NCBI GenBank assembly: GCA_037190145.1
Contig: JBBCJU010000010.1
Coordinates: 124,001-188,000 of the forward strand
From: 55-13 sp037190145
GTDB taxonomy: Bacteria > Armatimonadota > Fimbriimonadia > Fimbriimonadales > Fimbriimonadaceae
DNA: 64,000 nucleotides
Direction of reading: 5' to 3'
Shown piece by piece: positions 7,052-15,714 of the stretch. The notes beneath the pieces were generated by a model. It saw nothing but the letters and a program-made list of their open reading frames with translations. It did not search any database and was not told where the DNA came from. Numbering within the stretch: position 1 is the first letter of the stretch; every line of letters starts with the position of its first letter. The position numbers and the translations under genes are program-made.

Positions 7052-8959
7052 GTGAGGCGGTTCATACAAACGTTACCTGGGAAGCTCATCGCCCACCTTT
7101 TGGTGTTGTCGTTGGTGTTGCCATCCCTTTCTCTGATGTTCGTAGGCAAGGCCTACGCTCAGCTTCAGTCGCTGCCGTCTTGGGCAGTGGTTGAATTCGT
7201 CAACAAGAAGGGCGGCAATTATGGAACCGTCGCAGCTGAGTCTGTCGCGAGTGAGCTCGCTAAGACCGGCAAGTACGATGTGGTTCCCCAAGAGACGATT
7301 AAGCGATCCTTGGAAACGTTGTCCCTTCAGTCGCCAGTTACCGACAAGACAAGTATCTTGCGGTTGGCTCAAGATCTACGGGTCCAGTCAATCGTGCAGG
7401 GTGAAGTCGTTGACTTCCGAGTGGAAAATGTCGGTGGGGGTAAGCAGGCAACCGTTGCTGTTAAGGTGGTTGTTATTGATGCTGCTTCAGGCTTGGGTGT
7501 AAATGGTGCGGCGCTTGCTGCTAAGTCAACAGTCCGTGCGGGTGAGGTTTCAAATGAAACCCTCGTGGCAGAGGCTCTTGGTGTAGCTGCAAATCAGGCG
7601 GTTGGTGAAATTCAAGCCAATACCCTGCCTGTGGCTACGGTTCTAAATACACAACAAGATAATACGGCTCTGATTAACCAAGGTGAGCGCTCTGGGTTTA
7701 AGCGCGGTCAGCAGGTTATCGTTATTCGCAACCGTGAGCAGGTTGCAGTTGCAAGTGTCAGTGATGTTGAGCCTGATCAGGCATATATCAAGGCCAATCG
7801 AGTGTTCAAGGGTATTAGGCCTGGTGATAAGGTTCGTGTGGTATTTGAGCCTCGCGATATCATTAAACTAACTCCTTCCGGCGACGTCGATATTCGACGT
7901 GAGCGTGGTAGAGGAAACAACGCGGGCTTGATTTCAATTGTTCTTGTTTTGGGGCTTGGTTTGCTCTTGTTCTCGAACGGGAATTCGAGTAGTCAGTCTG
8001 CAACTGAAACTGTGACAACAGAAGCCACTCTCTACCCTGATAACTCCGGGCAGCCCGCGGTAAAGATTTCTTGGCGTCCAAATATCTTTGCGAAAGGCAA
8101 CTCTACGCGGTTCCGATGGCAGGTCTGGCGAGATGACGTGATTGATTCACCCGTTTTGACTTCGCCTGGTGGGACAACCTTTGCGTATGATACGCAGATC
8201 GCCCGAACTGTAACCTATTCTGACTTTGGTGGTCGAATCGGTGGCACAACCTGTGATTTCCAAGATCCTGGTGATACTGAGTCTGCAGCTCCGGTTAATG
8301 GCCCAACGCCAGGTCGAGCCCATCTCTATCGAGTTGAGTTGGTCTATCGGTTGAGTTCCTTAGATCTTCCCGGTGGCACTAGTACTGGCTCTGGTAGCAC
8401 GGGTTCTAATACTACGGGTTCCAACACAACTGGTTCCAATACCACAGGTTCTAACACGACAGGTACGAACACCACGGGATCTAATGGCACGAATACGGGC
8501 TCTTCTAACGGCGCAGTTGACTGCTACTTTGTGACTTCGCAAACGCAGGCTCGAGGTGTTGCGACTCCGCTGTTTAGATCGGATCTTCAATCTCCGGCAA
8601 ACGGTGAAAGCTATCCCGCGCCTCAGCCAGGTTATCCTGAGTACGACCAAATTACATTCTCGTTTAACTCGGTAGTGCAAGCTGATCCGATTGCGATTGA
8701 GTATGTGGTGGAGGTTTCTTCAAGCCCGAGCTTTAGTAAGGGTACAACTCGAAGAGTGGGAACTACAATCTCCTCGGAGACGGGCCCTGTCAGCATAACG
8801 GTTAGCAACAACTTTATGACGGCTACTAACGCTACGATCTGGTGGAGGGTCGGAGCGAAGAATACGGCTGATAAGCCAGGTCCTGTTGGTGGTTATGTGT
8901 TTAGCACCGCTCGCAACTTTAAGCGACCGATTGCTCCGCCGCCGCCGCCATCGAACTAA
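7052..8959 (+). CDS. Exported CsgG/FlgT-like protein with membrane anchor and GSNTT repeats
   Basis: 635 residues from a GTG preceded by TAAGGAGG (7034-7041), a strong ribosome binding site. A signal peptide (ending about AYAQ, residue 37) is followed by PSWAVVEFVNKKGGNYG...VASELAKTGKYDVVPQ and LRVQSIVQGEV, resembling the CsgG/LpoB/FlgT N-terminal fold. LINQGERSGFKRGQQVIVIR and GIRPGDKVRVVFEP (210-268) recall the FlgT C-terminal domain. One transmembrane segment lies at about 291-308. After it come fibronectin-like beta segments split by five GSNTT repeats (451-475), ending in a proline run. It is first in a four-gene set behind a strong promoter. An envelope assembly or anchoring role is inferred; the full architecture is not one I know. 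Confidence 0.65.
   Translation: MRRFIQTLPGKLIAHLLVLSLVLPSLSLMFVGKAYAQLQSLPSWAVVEFVNKKGGNYGTVAAESVASELAKTGKYDVVPQETIKRSLETLSLQSPVTDKTSILRLAQDLRVQSIVQGEVVDFRVENVGGGKQATVAVKVVVIDAASGLGVNGAALAAKSTVRAGEVSNETLVAEALGVAANQAVGEIQANTLPVATVLNTQQDNTALINQGERSGFKRGQQVIVIRNREQVAVASVSDVEPDQAYIKANRVFKGIRPGDKVRVVFEPRDIIKLTPSGDVDIRRERGRGNNAGLISIVLVLGLGLLLFSNGNSSSQSATETVTTEATLYPDNSGQPAVKISWRPNIFAKGNSTRFRWQVWRDDVIDSPVLTSPGGTTFAYDTQIARTVTYSDFGGRIGGTTCDFQDPGDTESAAPVNGPTPGRAHLYRVELVYRLSSLDLPGGTSTGSGSTGSNTTGSNTTGSNTTGSNTTGTNTTGSNGTNTGSSNGAVDCYFVTSQTQARGVATPLFRSDLQSPANGESYPAPQPGYPEYDQITFSFNSVVQADPIAIEYVVEVSSSPSFSKGTTRRVGTTISSETGPVSITVSNNFMTATNATIWWRVGAKNTADKPGPVGGYVFSTARNFKRPIAPPPPPSN
8402..8491 (+). repeat. 15-bp in-frame tandem repeat (GSNTT, five copies plus one degenerate)
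   Basis: Five 15-bp units (8402, 8417, 8432, 8447, 8462) encode GSNTT or GTNTT, with a degenerate sixth at 8477. Third codon positions vary between units while the peptide is kept, so the protein sequence seems to be under selection as a flexible linker. Asparagine-threonine repeats like this often form extended, exposed spacers. Confidence 0.9.
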
Positions 8960-8969
8960 CGTATCCCCT

Positions 8970-9009
8970 TGTCCGTCTGAGCATGTGTCCCAGGCGGACT
9001 TAGAATTTT
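8970..9009 (+). terminator. Hairpin between the first and second envelope genes
   Basis: GTCCGTCTG (8970-8978) pairs with CAGGCGGAC (8990-8998), nine pairs with one G-T, followed shortly by TTAGAATTTTT. It may end part of the transcription after the first gene while allowing read-through to the next, whose ATG is at 9022. Confidence 0.55.
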
Positions 9010-9021
9010 TAGGAGCAATTA

Positions 9022-11856
9022 ATGAGCAGTAATCTTCGAAGGGTCGTGGGGAGCTTCCTGTTGGGAGTGAGTGCCATGCCAGCGGCTTTAGGGCAGGTGG
9101 GTTGGGAGCTTTGTATCGATCCCGGCAATAACACGCCTTATAGTAACCCGTTCTTGGCTGGCACAGTCGCTAATGATTTGATGTTAGCTACGATGGGTTT
9201 TCAAGGCACCATCACGTATGGTGGTCAAAATTCGCCTTGCTTTACTACGGCGATAACCGCGAATACTCGAGGTCGAATTGGTTTCTCGGTCGGGTCAGTT
9301 GGTTCTGTGCAAACATCCTTTGATGATGGTATGCAACTCAATTTTGGCATGCCAATGTCACCCGCTGGGACATGGGGTTATGCGACCACTAACGTGCTCG
9401 ATGAGCAAGGTGTTAGAACAAAGACCCTTTTTGGGCAGAATGCTCTTCAGTTAGCATTTGTTGGTGCTAGTCATCGATATATTTACGGCGAAACCGTTAA
9501 TGACGGTGTTCGAGCGAGGTGCCGCATTGACGTCATTGGAGATGCTGCTCGTCTTCAGTGGACATTAACGAATGAAGGCGCTACGCGACCAATCGGTCTT
9601 TGGTTTGGTCAGTTGGTAGAGATGCTGCCTAATGGTATTGATCCAGCTACTGGTACAGGTTCTTCAGGCGAAGCGTTGGGGCAAAAGTTACCCTACATCA
9701 CTGCACCTGGTCATAAGCCGGTCTTGACGGAGCAGCGATTTATACGCTCGAGCAATCCGACAACTTTTCCTAGCTACCTTAATTTCAACTACGGTCAAAC
9801 AACCGCCTATGGATTAAGAATAGAAAACGGCCCGACGGCTTCAACAACTAATCCTACAACAGGTCAAAGCGATGCAACTCAAGCGTCCGAAGTAGTAGTT
9901 GGTCGACTCGGCTTCCTGCTAGGCGGGCTTAACGGGAACGATCAGAATTTCCCTGACACGATTATTCCTGATACGTTGGGAGGCTCTTCCTACATTCAAA
10001 AGTTCGCAGAGCAAGCGGTTGTGGCTGGTGGAACGCGAGTTATCACCCACTATTTCCGAAGTACATGGGGGCAATCAAACTACGTTTTGCCTTACACCGC
10101 AGTTGTAGACGCACCTAAGCTGATTGCGACCGAGGATAACGGAGAAGGAGAAACGCCAACAAATGGTCTATTCCATAATCCGTTCCCCATAGTTGTTAAT
10201 ATTGATAATGTGGGCGGCTATTCGGATATTAACAGCGGCTTCACTCTAAGCGATGTTAAGGTTAAGTTGACGTTGCCTAACGGTCTGAATTTTGTTGGTT
10301 TCCCAACAACGACAAGAACCCGACAGCTGACCCTTTCGCAAGTTCAGGTTCGTTCCATCGGTCAGGTGACCTTCCAGGTTGAAGCTGATGGTATTGAGTT
10401 TGGGGATTTGCCTTATACCGTTGATATTGTGTCCACGCCAGGTGGAACGAAGCAGATTAAAGGGTCTGTTCAAGTTGCCGCCACGCCACGGTATCGTCTT
10501 CACGATGTAGGCGGAGGTCCGACCACAAATGCGATTACAACTCCGTTTGTGTTTAATGACTCGTCGTGGGGAGTTGTTCTTGGTCTAAATAGTCCGACCG
10601 ACTTCCAAGCATTTGAATGGAATCCACAATTGAAGGGCTATGTGATTTCAACGAGTGCCGTTCGTGGTCGTGGAGTCTTCGTTATCAATAACACAGGCTC
10701 GACTATTTCGAACGATTTGGGTGGAAGCCCTACTATTGCACCGGATACTCAGCCACTACCGGATAATAACTCTGGTCGATTTGCTGTTCAGCTGAAATCT
10801 GGCTGGAACTTGATTGGCAACCCTTACAATTACCCGCTCACAATCGGTCAGATTACGGGTGTATCTGCTTCTGGTTCACAGCAAAGCCGTCCATGGTCAG
10901 AGTTAGTGTCGCTGAATACTGTGAATTCGTTCTTAGCCTACTGGGACGCACCAAGTCAGAGCTATCGTTATCTGCAACGTGCAACGGACAAGCTTCTGCC
11001 TAATACGGCTTACTGGATTTACGTAAACACAACTGCTGACCTAACAATCAGTTTCCCACCTGTTTTCGAAGAATTCCTGCCTGGTTCAAGCCGATCTGTT
11101 GATGATTGGAAGCAATCAGATAAGCAGTGGAGACTTCAGCTTGTTGCACGAACGAACAAGTCAGTTGACGATCAAAACTTCATCGGTAGAGCTGTTAATA
11201 CGGAAAGTGCCAACTCGCTTCGAATGATGAAGCCTCCAATGGCTCCTACCCAAGAGGTCTCTGTCTCTGTAGAGGGACAGTTGAATGGTCAACCAACTCG
11301 ATTAGCTCAAGCTCTTCGTGCGAACGGCGGAAAGCAAGAGTTCAAGGTATTTGTTGAAGCAACTAAAGATGGGGAAGTCAATTTGACTTGGCCGAACCTT
11401 GCAAGTCTTCCTCGAAATGTTCGATTGCGACTCGTTGATACGGCCACTTCAACATCTCGTGACATTCGCGGTAGCTCTGGATATACATTCAATGCATCCG
11501 CCGGCACCACTCGTGAGTTCAAGATCCAAGTTGAAGAGGGCATCACAAGTGCTCCTGCGATCGGTAACATGATCGTGACTCGATCAGGAAAGGACCGACT
11601 GTCCCCGTTCAATATCACCTACACTCTCTCAGCTGGTGCCACAACCACGATCCGAGTTCTAGGTGCGAGCGGCAAGGAAGTCTTCACGATTACTCGTGGA
11701 AGAGCTGACAGCGCTGGTGAAAATTCAGCGACCTGGAATCTGAAAGATAATGCAAATCGATCAGTGGCTCCTGGTACTTACCAAATCGAACTCATCGCCA
11801 CAACGGCGGAGGGAGACAACGTTCGCCGAGTCGTACCGGTAAACGTCATTCGCTAA
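9022..11856 (+). CDS. Large secreted protein with FlgD-Ig-like C-terminal domain
   Basis: 944 residues, started at the ATG at 9022 with TAGGAG eight bases upstream. A signal peptide (about 1-24, ending ALGQ) precedes a long beta-rich region without a named domain. The middle (about 510-690) contains AFEWNPQLKGYVIS, LKSGWNLIGNPYNYP and NTAYWIYVN, a pattern seen in secreted proteins that carry a surface beta-sandwich. The last 80 residues (FNITYTLSAGATTTIRVL...NRSVAPGTYQIELIA) match the FlgD immunoglobulin-like type often placed at the end of exported proteins as an anchoring or assembly module. It is second in the envelope locus. No enzyme motif is visible. Confidence 0.6.
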   Translation: MSSNLRRVVGSFLLGVSAMPAALGQVGWELCIDPGNNTPYSNPFLAGTVANDLMLATMGFQGTITYGGQNSPCFTTAITANTRGRIGFSVGSVGSVQTSFDDGMQLNFGMPMSPAGTWGYATTNVLDEQGVRTKTLFGQNALQLAFVGASHRYIYGETVNDGVRARCRIDVIGDAARLQWTLTNEGATRPIGLWFGQLVEMLPNGIDPATGTGSSGEALGQKLPYITAPGHKPVLTEQRFIRSSNPTTFPSYLNFNYGQTTAYGLRIENGPTASTTNPTTGQSDATQASEVVVGRLGFLLGGLNGNDQNFPDTIIPDTLGGSSYIQKFAEQAVVAGGTRVITHYFRSTWGQSNYVLPYTAVVDAPKLIATEDNGEGETPTNGLFHNPFPIVVNIDNVGGYSDINSGFTLSDVKVKLTLPNGLNFVGFPTTTRTRQLTLSQVQVRSIGQVTFQVEADGIEFGDLPYTVDIVSTPGGTKQIKGSVQVAATPRYRLHDVGGGPTTNAITTPFVFNDSSWGVVLGLNSPTDFQAFEWNPQLKGYVISTSAVRGRGVFVINNTGSTISNDLGGSPTIAPDTQPLPDNNSGRFAVQLKSGWNLIGNPYNYPLTIGQITGVSASGSQQSRPWSELVSLNTVNSFLAYWDAPSQSYRYLQRATDKLLPNTAYWIYVNTTADLTISFPPVFEEFLPGSSRSVDDWKQSDKQWRLQLVARTNKSVDDQNFIGRAVNTESANSLRMMKPPMAPTQEVSVSVEGQLNGQPTRLAQALRANGGKQEFKVFVEATKDGEVNLTWPNLASLPRNVRLRLVDTATSTSRDIRGSSGYTFNASAGTTREFKIQVEEGITSAPAIGNMIVTRSGKDRLSPFNITYTLSAGATTTIRVLGASGKEVFTITRGRADSAGENSATWNLKDNANRSVAPGTYQIELIATTAEGDNVRRVVPVNVIR

Positions 11857-11867
11857 CGTACGATGAA

Positions 11868-11899
11868 TAGTGCGAGTCTGTATATTTAGACTCGCACTA
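11868..11899 (+). terminator. Hairpin between the second and third envelope genes
   Basis: TAGTGCGAGTCT (11868-11879) pairs perfectly with AGACTCGCACTA (11888-11899) around an eight-base loop. The T-rich stretch CTTCTCTTT follows, but not as a clean T run, so it may be a terminator, an RNA-stability element or both. Confidence 0.55.
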
Positions 11900-11933
11900 A
11901 CTTCTCTTTAAAATCCGTCTGTTCGGTAACGCT

Positions 11934-13931
11934 ATGAAGAAGTTTGGCCTTTTGGCCACCCTAGCCCTCGCGCTTGTTGCTCCGCTTGCTATGGCAGATA
12001 CGGGGCAGATCAGAACGATAAGTGCATTCCCTACGATGAGTGTCGCTGATGCTCGCAGTACGGTCACGATCACCGCCCTAGTTGTAAATAGCAAAGGAAG
12101 CCCTGTTCCCGATGGAACTCAGGTGACTTTTTCCTCCACTCTAGGCACTTTCCGTAGTGAACTCGTAACAACACAAGGCGGACGGGCACAGGCTATTTTG
12201 GTCGCAGGTGGCGTTCCGGGAACGGCTATCATCACGGTGCGAACACCTGGCACTGCTCCAGCAACATATGAGTTTGAATTTCTAAGTGACCGGTCACTAC
12301 TATCCACAGCCAAAGAGTATGTAGAGATCGTGGCTCCAGGCTATATGTCGTTTAGCATGGACCAGAAGATCATCGGGGCAGCAGGACCAAACAAAGGCGT
12401 CCACATTAGATATCGAGATGTGGATATCGACGCCGATGATATGCAGCTCAATATTCCGACCTATGAACTGCGTTTAAAGAAGGCTCGTGTTAAGTTTGGC
12501 GACATAGAGCAGGAATTTGATGAGTGCTACATCAAGCTGAATCAGCGTAAAGGCTTTGGTGTTACAACCTATCAGGCACCTACCCCAGTCAGCATGAAAG
12601 GACTTGGTCGTACATTCGAGTTCATTCTCGAAGATCGACCAAAATATGGGGTTGTTGAATTTAACAGCAATGGCGTAAAGCCCTACTCAAGGACGCTGTC
12701 AGCAACTGCATTCGAGTTCCAAGACCTTAGCAGCTCAATGTCTATGGTTTCGGCTAAGAAAGCAATTGTCTTCCCACGTAAGGAAGTGCAGTTCCAGAAG
12801 GCAGAGGTTCTAGTCGGCGGCGTAAAAATCATGAAGATGCCGCTGTATTCTGTTAGCTTAATTAGCGGTGGAACGCTGGTTACTGACCAGATTGTAAACG
12901 TAAACGATAACCAGCTTGCGGTTGACTATCCCTACTATCTTTCCTTGAAGCCTGGAGAGACGAGTGCGCTTCGATTTAGAACTGGGCAACGCTATGGTCG
13001 AGGTACCTCCGTTTCCAGAGGACTCTTCCTAGACTACGAACTGAATTGGAATCGTGGCGATGAAATGGATGGTGGACTCACTATCAGTAGCATTGCTCGT
13101 AAGGATTGGAGCATTGGCTTAAAGCAATTTATGCGGTTTGACTCTCGCTCTACTGGCAGTGCCATGATCGAAATGCCTGCCGGAAAAAGTGTCTTCGGGA
13201 ACCTAAACTATAATCATCAGTTGGATGGTTGGAACTTAAACTTCTTTGGAAATGCGAATCATGCGCTAACCGGCACTAAGTTCAATAGTCAAGGACTTTC
13301 GATGTCACTGGAGCATGACCCCATCAAGGTTGGAAAGCTCCCAATCCAACTGTTCTACGGATTTACAGCAGATCATAAGATGGCGAGCACATTTGCGGGT
13401 CGCTCACAGCAGACTGGCTATGGATTGCGAGTGCGGAGTCAGCTGAATCCCACTCGACTAGATCCACAGACAACCATGAATGCATCTTTCTCGGTTGCCC
13501 AGCTGTATGGTCAGAACGTTGCCGGTGGGCTAACTTTACTTGGCACCGGAAGCATTACTCGTCAACTGGGACCTGAAGCGGCTCTCACGACGACCTACGA
13601 TTATTCACAAGACCCATTTAACTCTCGTTTGCTTGGGCAGCATCGCCTGAGCTTGCAGGCGTTTTACAATTCGGGACGCACGGGTTTCAATTTCTTTGGA
13701 ACAAGATCATTAGATATAGATCGTATGAGCTATTACGCGGATGTGAACTATCGCGTAAGTGGACTCTGGAGAATCTTAGGATCCTACACCTTTGATAAGT
13801 ATCTTACAGATACTTATATGGACTACAACGCGACCATCGCATATCGATTAGGTATTCGCGAAATCGGCCTTACTTGGTCTCACAAATCTAAACGGTTCGG
13901 TATCCAGGTATTTGGTGCGACTTTTAACTAG
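11934..13931 (+). CDS. Outer-membrane-type protein: Big_1-like domain, OstA-like region, beta-barrel
   Basis: 665 residues. Signal peptide at 1-21 (ending AMAD). Residues about 30-115 (VTITALVVNSKGSPVPDGTQVTFSSTLGTF) match bacterial Ig-like Big_1 domains of invasins. Residues about 150-300 (RYRDVDIDADDMQLNIPTYELRLKKARV) resemble the OstA/LptA-LptD periplasmic beta-jellyroll in pattern. From about 340 on, alternating aromatic beta-strands (FLDYELNWNRGDEMDGGLTI..., GYGLRVRSQLNPTRL..., YADVNYRVSGLWRILGSYTF) look like a transmembrane barrel. I read it as an outer-membrane protein with an LptD-like layout. The domain assignment rests on pattern only; the Big_1 call is the firmest. Confidence 0.6.
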   Translation: MKKFGLLATLALALVAPLAMADTGQIRTISAFPTMSVADARSTVTITALVVNSKGSPVPDGTQVTFSSTLGTFRSELVTTQGGRAQAILVAGGVPGTAIITVRTPGTAPATYEFEFLSDRSLLSTAKEYVEIVAPGYMSFSMDQKIIGAAGPNKGVHIRYRDVDIDADDMQLNIPTYELRLKKARVKFGDIEQEFDECYIKLNQRKGFGVTTYQAPTPVSMKGLGRTFEFILEDRPKYGVVEFNSNGVKPYSRTLSATAFEFQDLSSSMSMVSAKKAIVFPRKEVQFQKAEVLVGGVKIMKMPLYSVSLISGGTLVTDQIVNVNDNQLAVDYPYYLSLKPGETSALRFRTGQRYGRGTSVSRGLFLDYELNWNRGDEMDGGLTISSIARKDWSIGLKQFMRFDSRSTGSAMIEMPAGKSVFGNLNYNHQLDGWNLNFFGNANHALTGTKFNSQGLSMSLEHDPIKVGKLPIQLFYGFTADHKMASTFAGRSQQTGYGLRVRSQLNPTRLDPQTTMNASFSVAQLYGQNVAGGLTLLGTGSITRQLGPEAALTTTYDYSQDPFNSRLLGQHRLSLQAFYNSGRTGFNFFGTRSLDIDRMSYYADVNYRVSGLWRILGSYTFDKYLTDTYMDYNATIAYRLGIREIGLTWSHKSKRFGIQVFGATFN

Positions 13932-15714
13932 CATAGTTGTCTTTTACTTTGCTTTTGCCCTCAGCTTTGCTGAGGGTTTTGGTCGTTTTGGCTATCGAGA
14001 TCGTCCCAATTTGCCCGGTGTAGATATAAGCCTAGACGGTTTCAAATCTAGAACCGGTAATGCAGATAAGATTTCATTTGGTTCGACAGGGCGGCAATGG
14101 AAGCCGGTCTCCACTACCGAACAAGGGCAAACGATCCTGCTGGATGCACAAGCGACTGGTCCGCAAAAGCTGAAGTACGACCTGTGGCAACCAGGCTTTT
14201 CCCTTTACTTCGAAAAGGGAATGCGGTTTCGGATGGCTAGCAGTGGATGTCCATATCTCACATGGGGCAATGGAACAGTGGGAGAGGGAGTTCCAACCCC
14301 GGATACGAAGTGGATTCTCATTTCATTTAGAACAGCCCAACCGCCCATTCTCCTTGTTCTTGAATCCGGAGAGATGAGCTTTCGGTTTACGGGCCAATCA
14401 GGAGCCTGGAACCTTAGCACCGAGAAACCATTAAAGGGATGGCTTCGAGTCATCCAACCGCTAGGGACATCTGAAGTTGCAGCAAACAGCGCTGCAGCAC
14501 TCGGACGTCTGACAAAACGAGTATTCGAAAACGTTTCTGTGTGGACAGAGTCTTCTCCGGTCTTGAAAGGACTGGAAGTTAAGGGTGACGCTACCTCAGT
14601 TGAAGCGACTTGGACTTTTAGCAAACTCGGGGCGATTGTGCCCCTTGGGATTTCTCTGGCAAGCGTAGGCGGTTACCAGGTTCGAATTCTTTCGAAGGTT
14701 CGTCGTCTCAGTGAATGGAATGACGAAGGCCCGATTACCGTATGTGATGAGCCAACTCTGCGCGTCAGATTTCCAATCCGACGAATACCTCTAGGAAGAA
14801 GTCTGGCTGTTGGCAAACGCTCCACGGAACTCCTTGGTACGGTCTCACCTATCGATATCCCTAGCGTTACGGAACTCGCTTTGGAAAATCTCTTGGCTGA
14901 CCGAGACTTGGCGACTTTGAAGTCTGCGGAGGAGATATTCGCGGCTTATCTAGATAGCACCATCTATACGAGTGAGCCTGTTACCAATCAATCCTTACCG
15001 TATGCTGCAAACGGAACTGGAATCGACTTAGCTGCATGCCATGCACTGCTCATGCAAACCACCACCATTAGCAGTCAATCCACTTCAGAAGCAAACTCTC
15101 TGTTAACATCTGTGACCTGGCGTCGGGATGCTTACAACTGGCGAATTGCAGTGGATGACTCTACGCTTGCCAGAAGAACTGGTGCTTTCGGTGCATTGGC
15201 TGGATTCCTTTGTCCAGAAAATGAACGGCGTCTTCAAGGCGCGATGTTCGAGGCTGGCCTTTCTGCAGAGAGAGGTCTAGGCATCTTACGGGCTCGGCGA
15301 GAAGGGAAACCAGAGCCAAAATACTTGGAGCCATTGGATGGTCTACGTCGGTATGTCTTTTTCAAGGATGTCCGGCTTGCAGATGAGGATGCCTTTGGCA
15401 AATCCCTTCTTAGTGATGTTCGTGTCTTTGGGAACGCGTCTGTGTCTCTAGAAAAGCAAGGTGAAGCGCTATCGGTTCAATGGCAAGCTGTCGATACAAA
15501 TGCGCATCAAATCGTATTCGCTTCTGCCTATCCCATCGATTTCGAACTGGGAAACATGAAAACCTTGGATGTAGAACGTGCGCTCGGGCTAACCCAAGTT
15601 CGGTTTGTAGCAAACGTACCTGGTGTTTGTAACGCAAACCTAAGAATCCCAGAGTGGGCTAAGGGCCTGCCGGCTGCGGCAGCGGTTCCTCGATATGAAG
15701 AGCCGCTGAAGTAG
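13915..15714 (+). CDS. Secreted protein of unknown function, coupled to the barrel gene
   Basis: About 599 residues. The start is a GTG at 13915 (a TTG at 13912 is also possible), inside the end of the barrel gene, so translation is probably coupled. The N-terminus MVRLLTSIVVFYFAFALSFA is a signal peptide. No domain is recognised; the protein is beta-rich early (FSLYFEKGMRFRMASSGCPYLTWG) and more helical later. Position and export signal link it to the same envelope function as its three upstream neighbours. Its last 56 bp overlap, tail to tail, the end of nadB on the other strand. Confidence 0.6.
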   Translation: MRLLTSIVVFYFAFALSFAEGFGRFGYRDRPNLPGVDISLDGFKSRTGNADKISFGSTGRQWKPVSTTEQGQTILLDAQATGPQKLKYDLWQPGFSLYFEKGMRFRMASSGCPYLTWGNGTVGEGVPTPDTKWILISFRTAQPPILLVLESGEMSFRFTGQSGAWNLSTEKPLKGWLRVIQPLGTSEVAANSAAALGRLTKRVFENVSVWTESSPVLKGLEVKGDATSVEATWTFSKLGAIVPLGISLASVGGYQVRILSKVRRLSEWNDEGPITVCDEPTLRVRFPIRRIPLGRSLAVGKRSTELLGTVSPIDIPSVTELALENLLADRDLATLKSAEEIFAAYLDSTIYTSEPVTNQSLPYAANGTGIDLAACHALLMQTTTISSQSTSEANSLLTSVTWRRDAYNWRIAVDDSTLARRTGAFGALAGFLCPENERRLQGAMFEAGLSAERGLGILRARREGKPEPKYLEPLDGLRRYVFFKDVRLADEDAFGKSLLSDVRVFGNASVSLEKQGEALSVQWQAVDTNAHQIVFASAYPIDFELGNMKTLDVERALGLTQVRFVANVPGVCNANLRIPEWAKGLPAAAAVPRYEEPLK

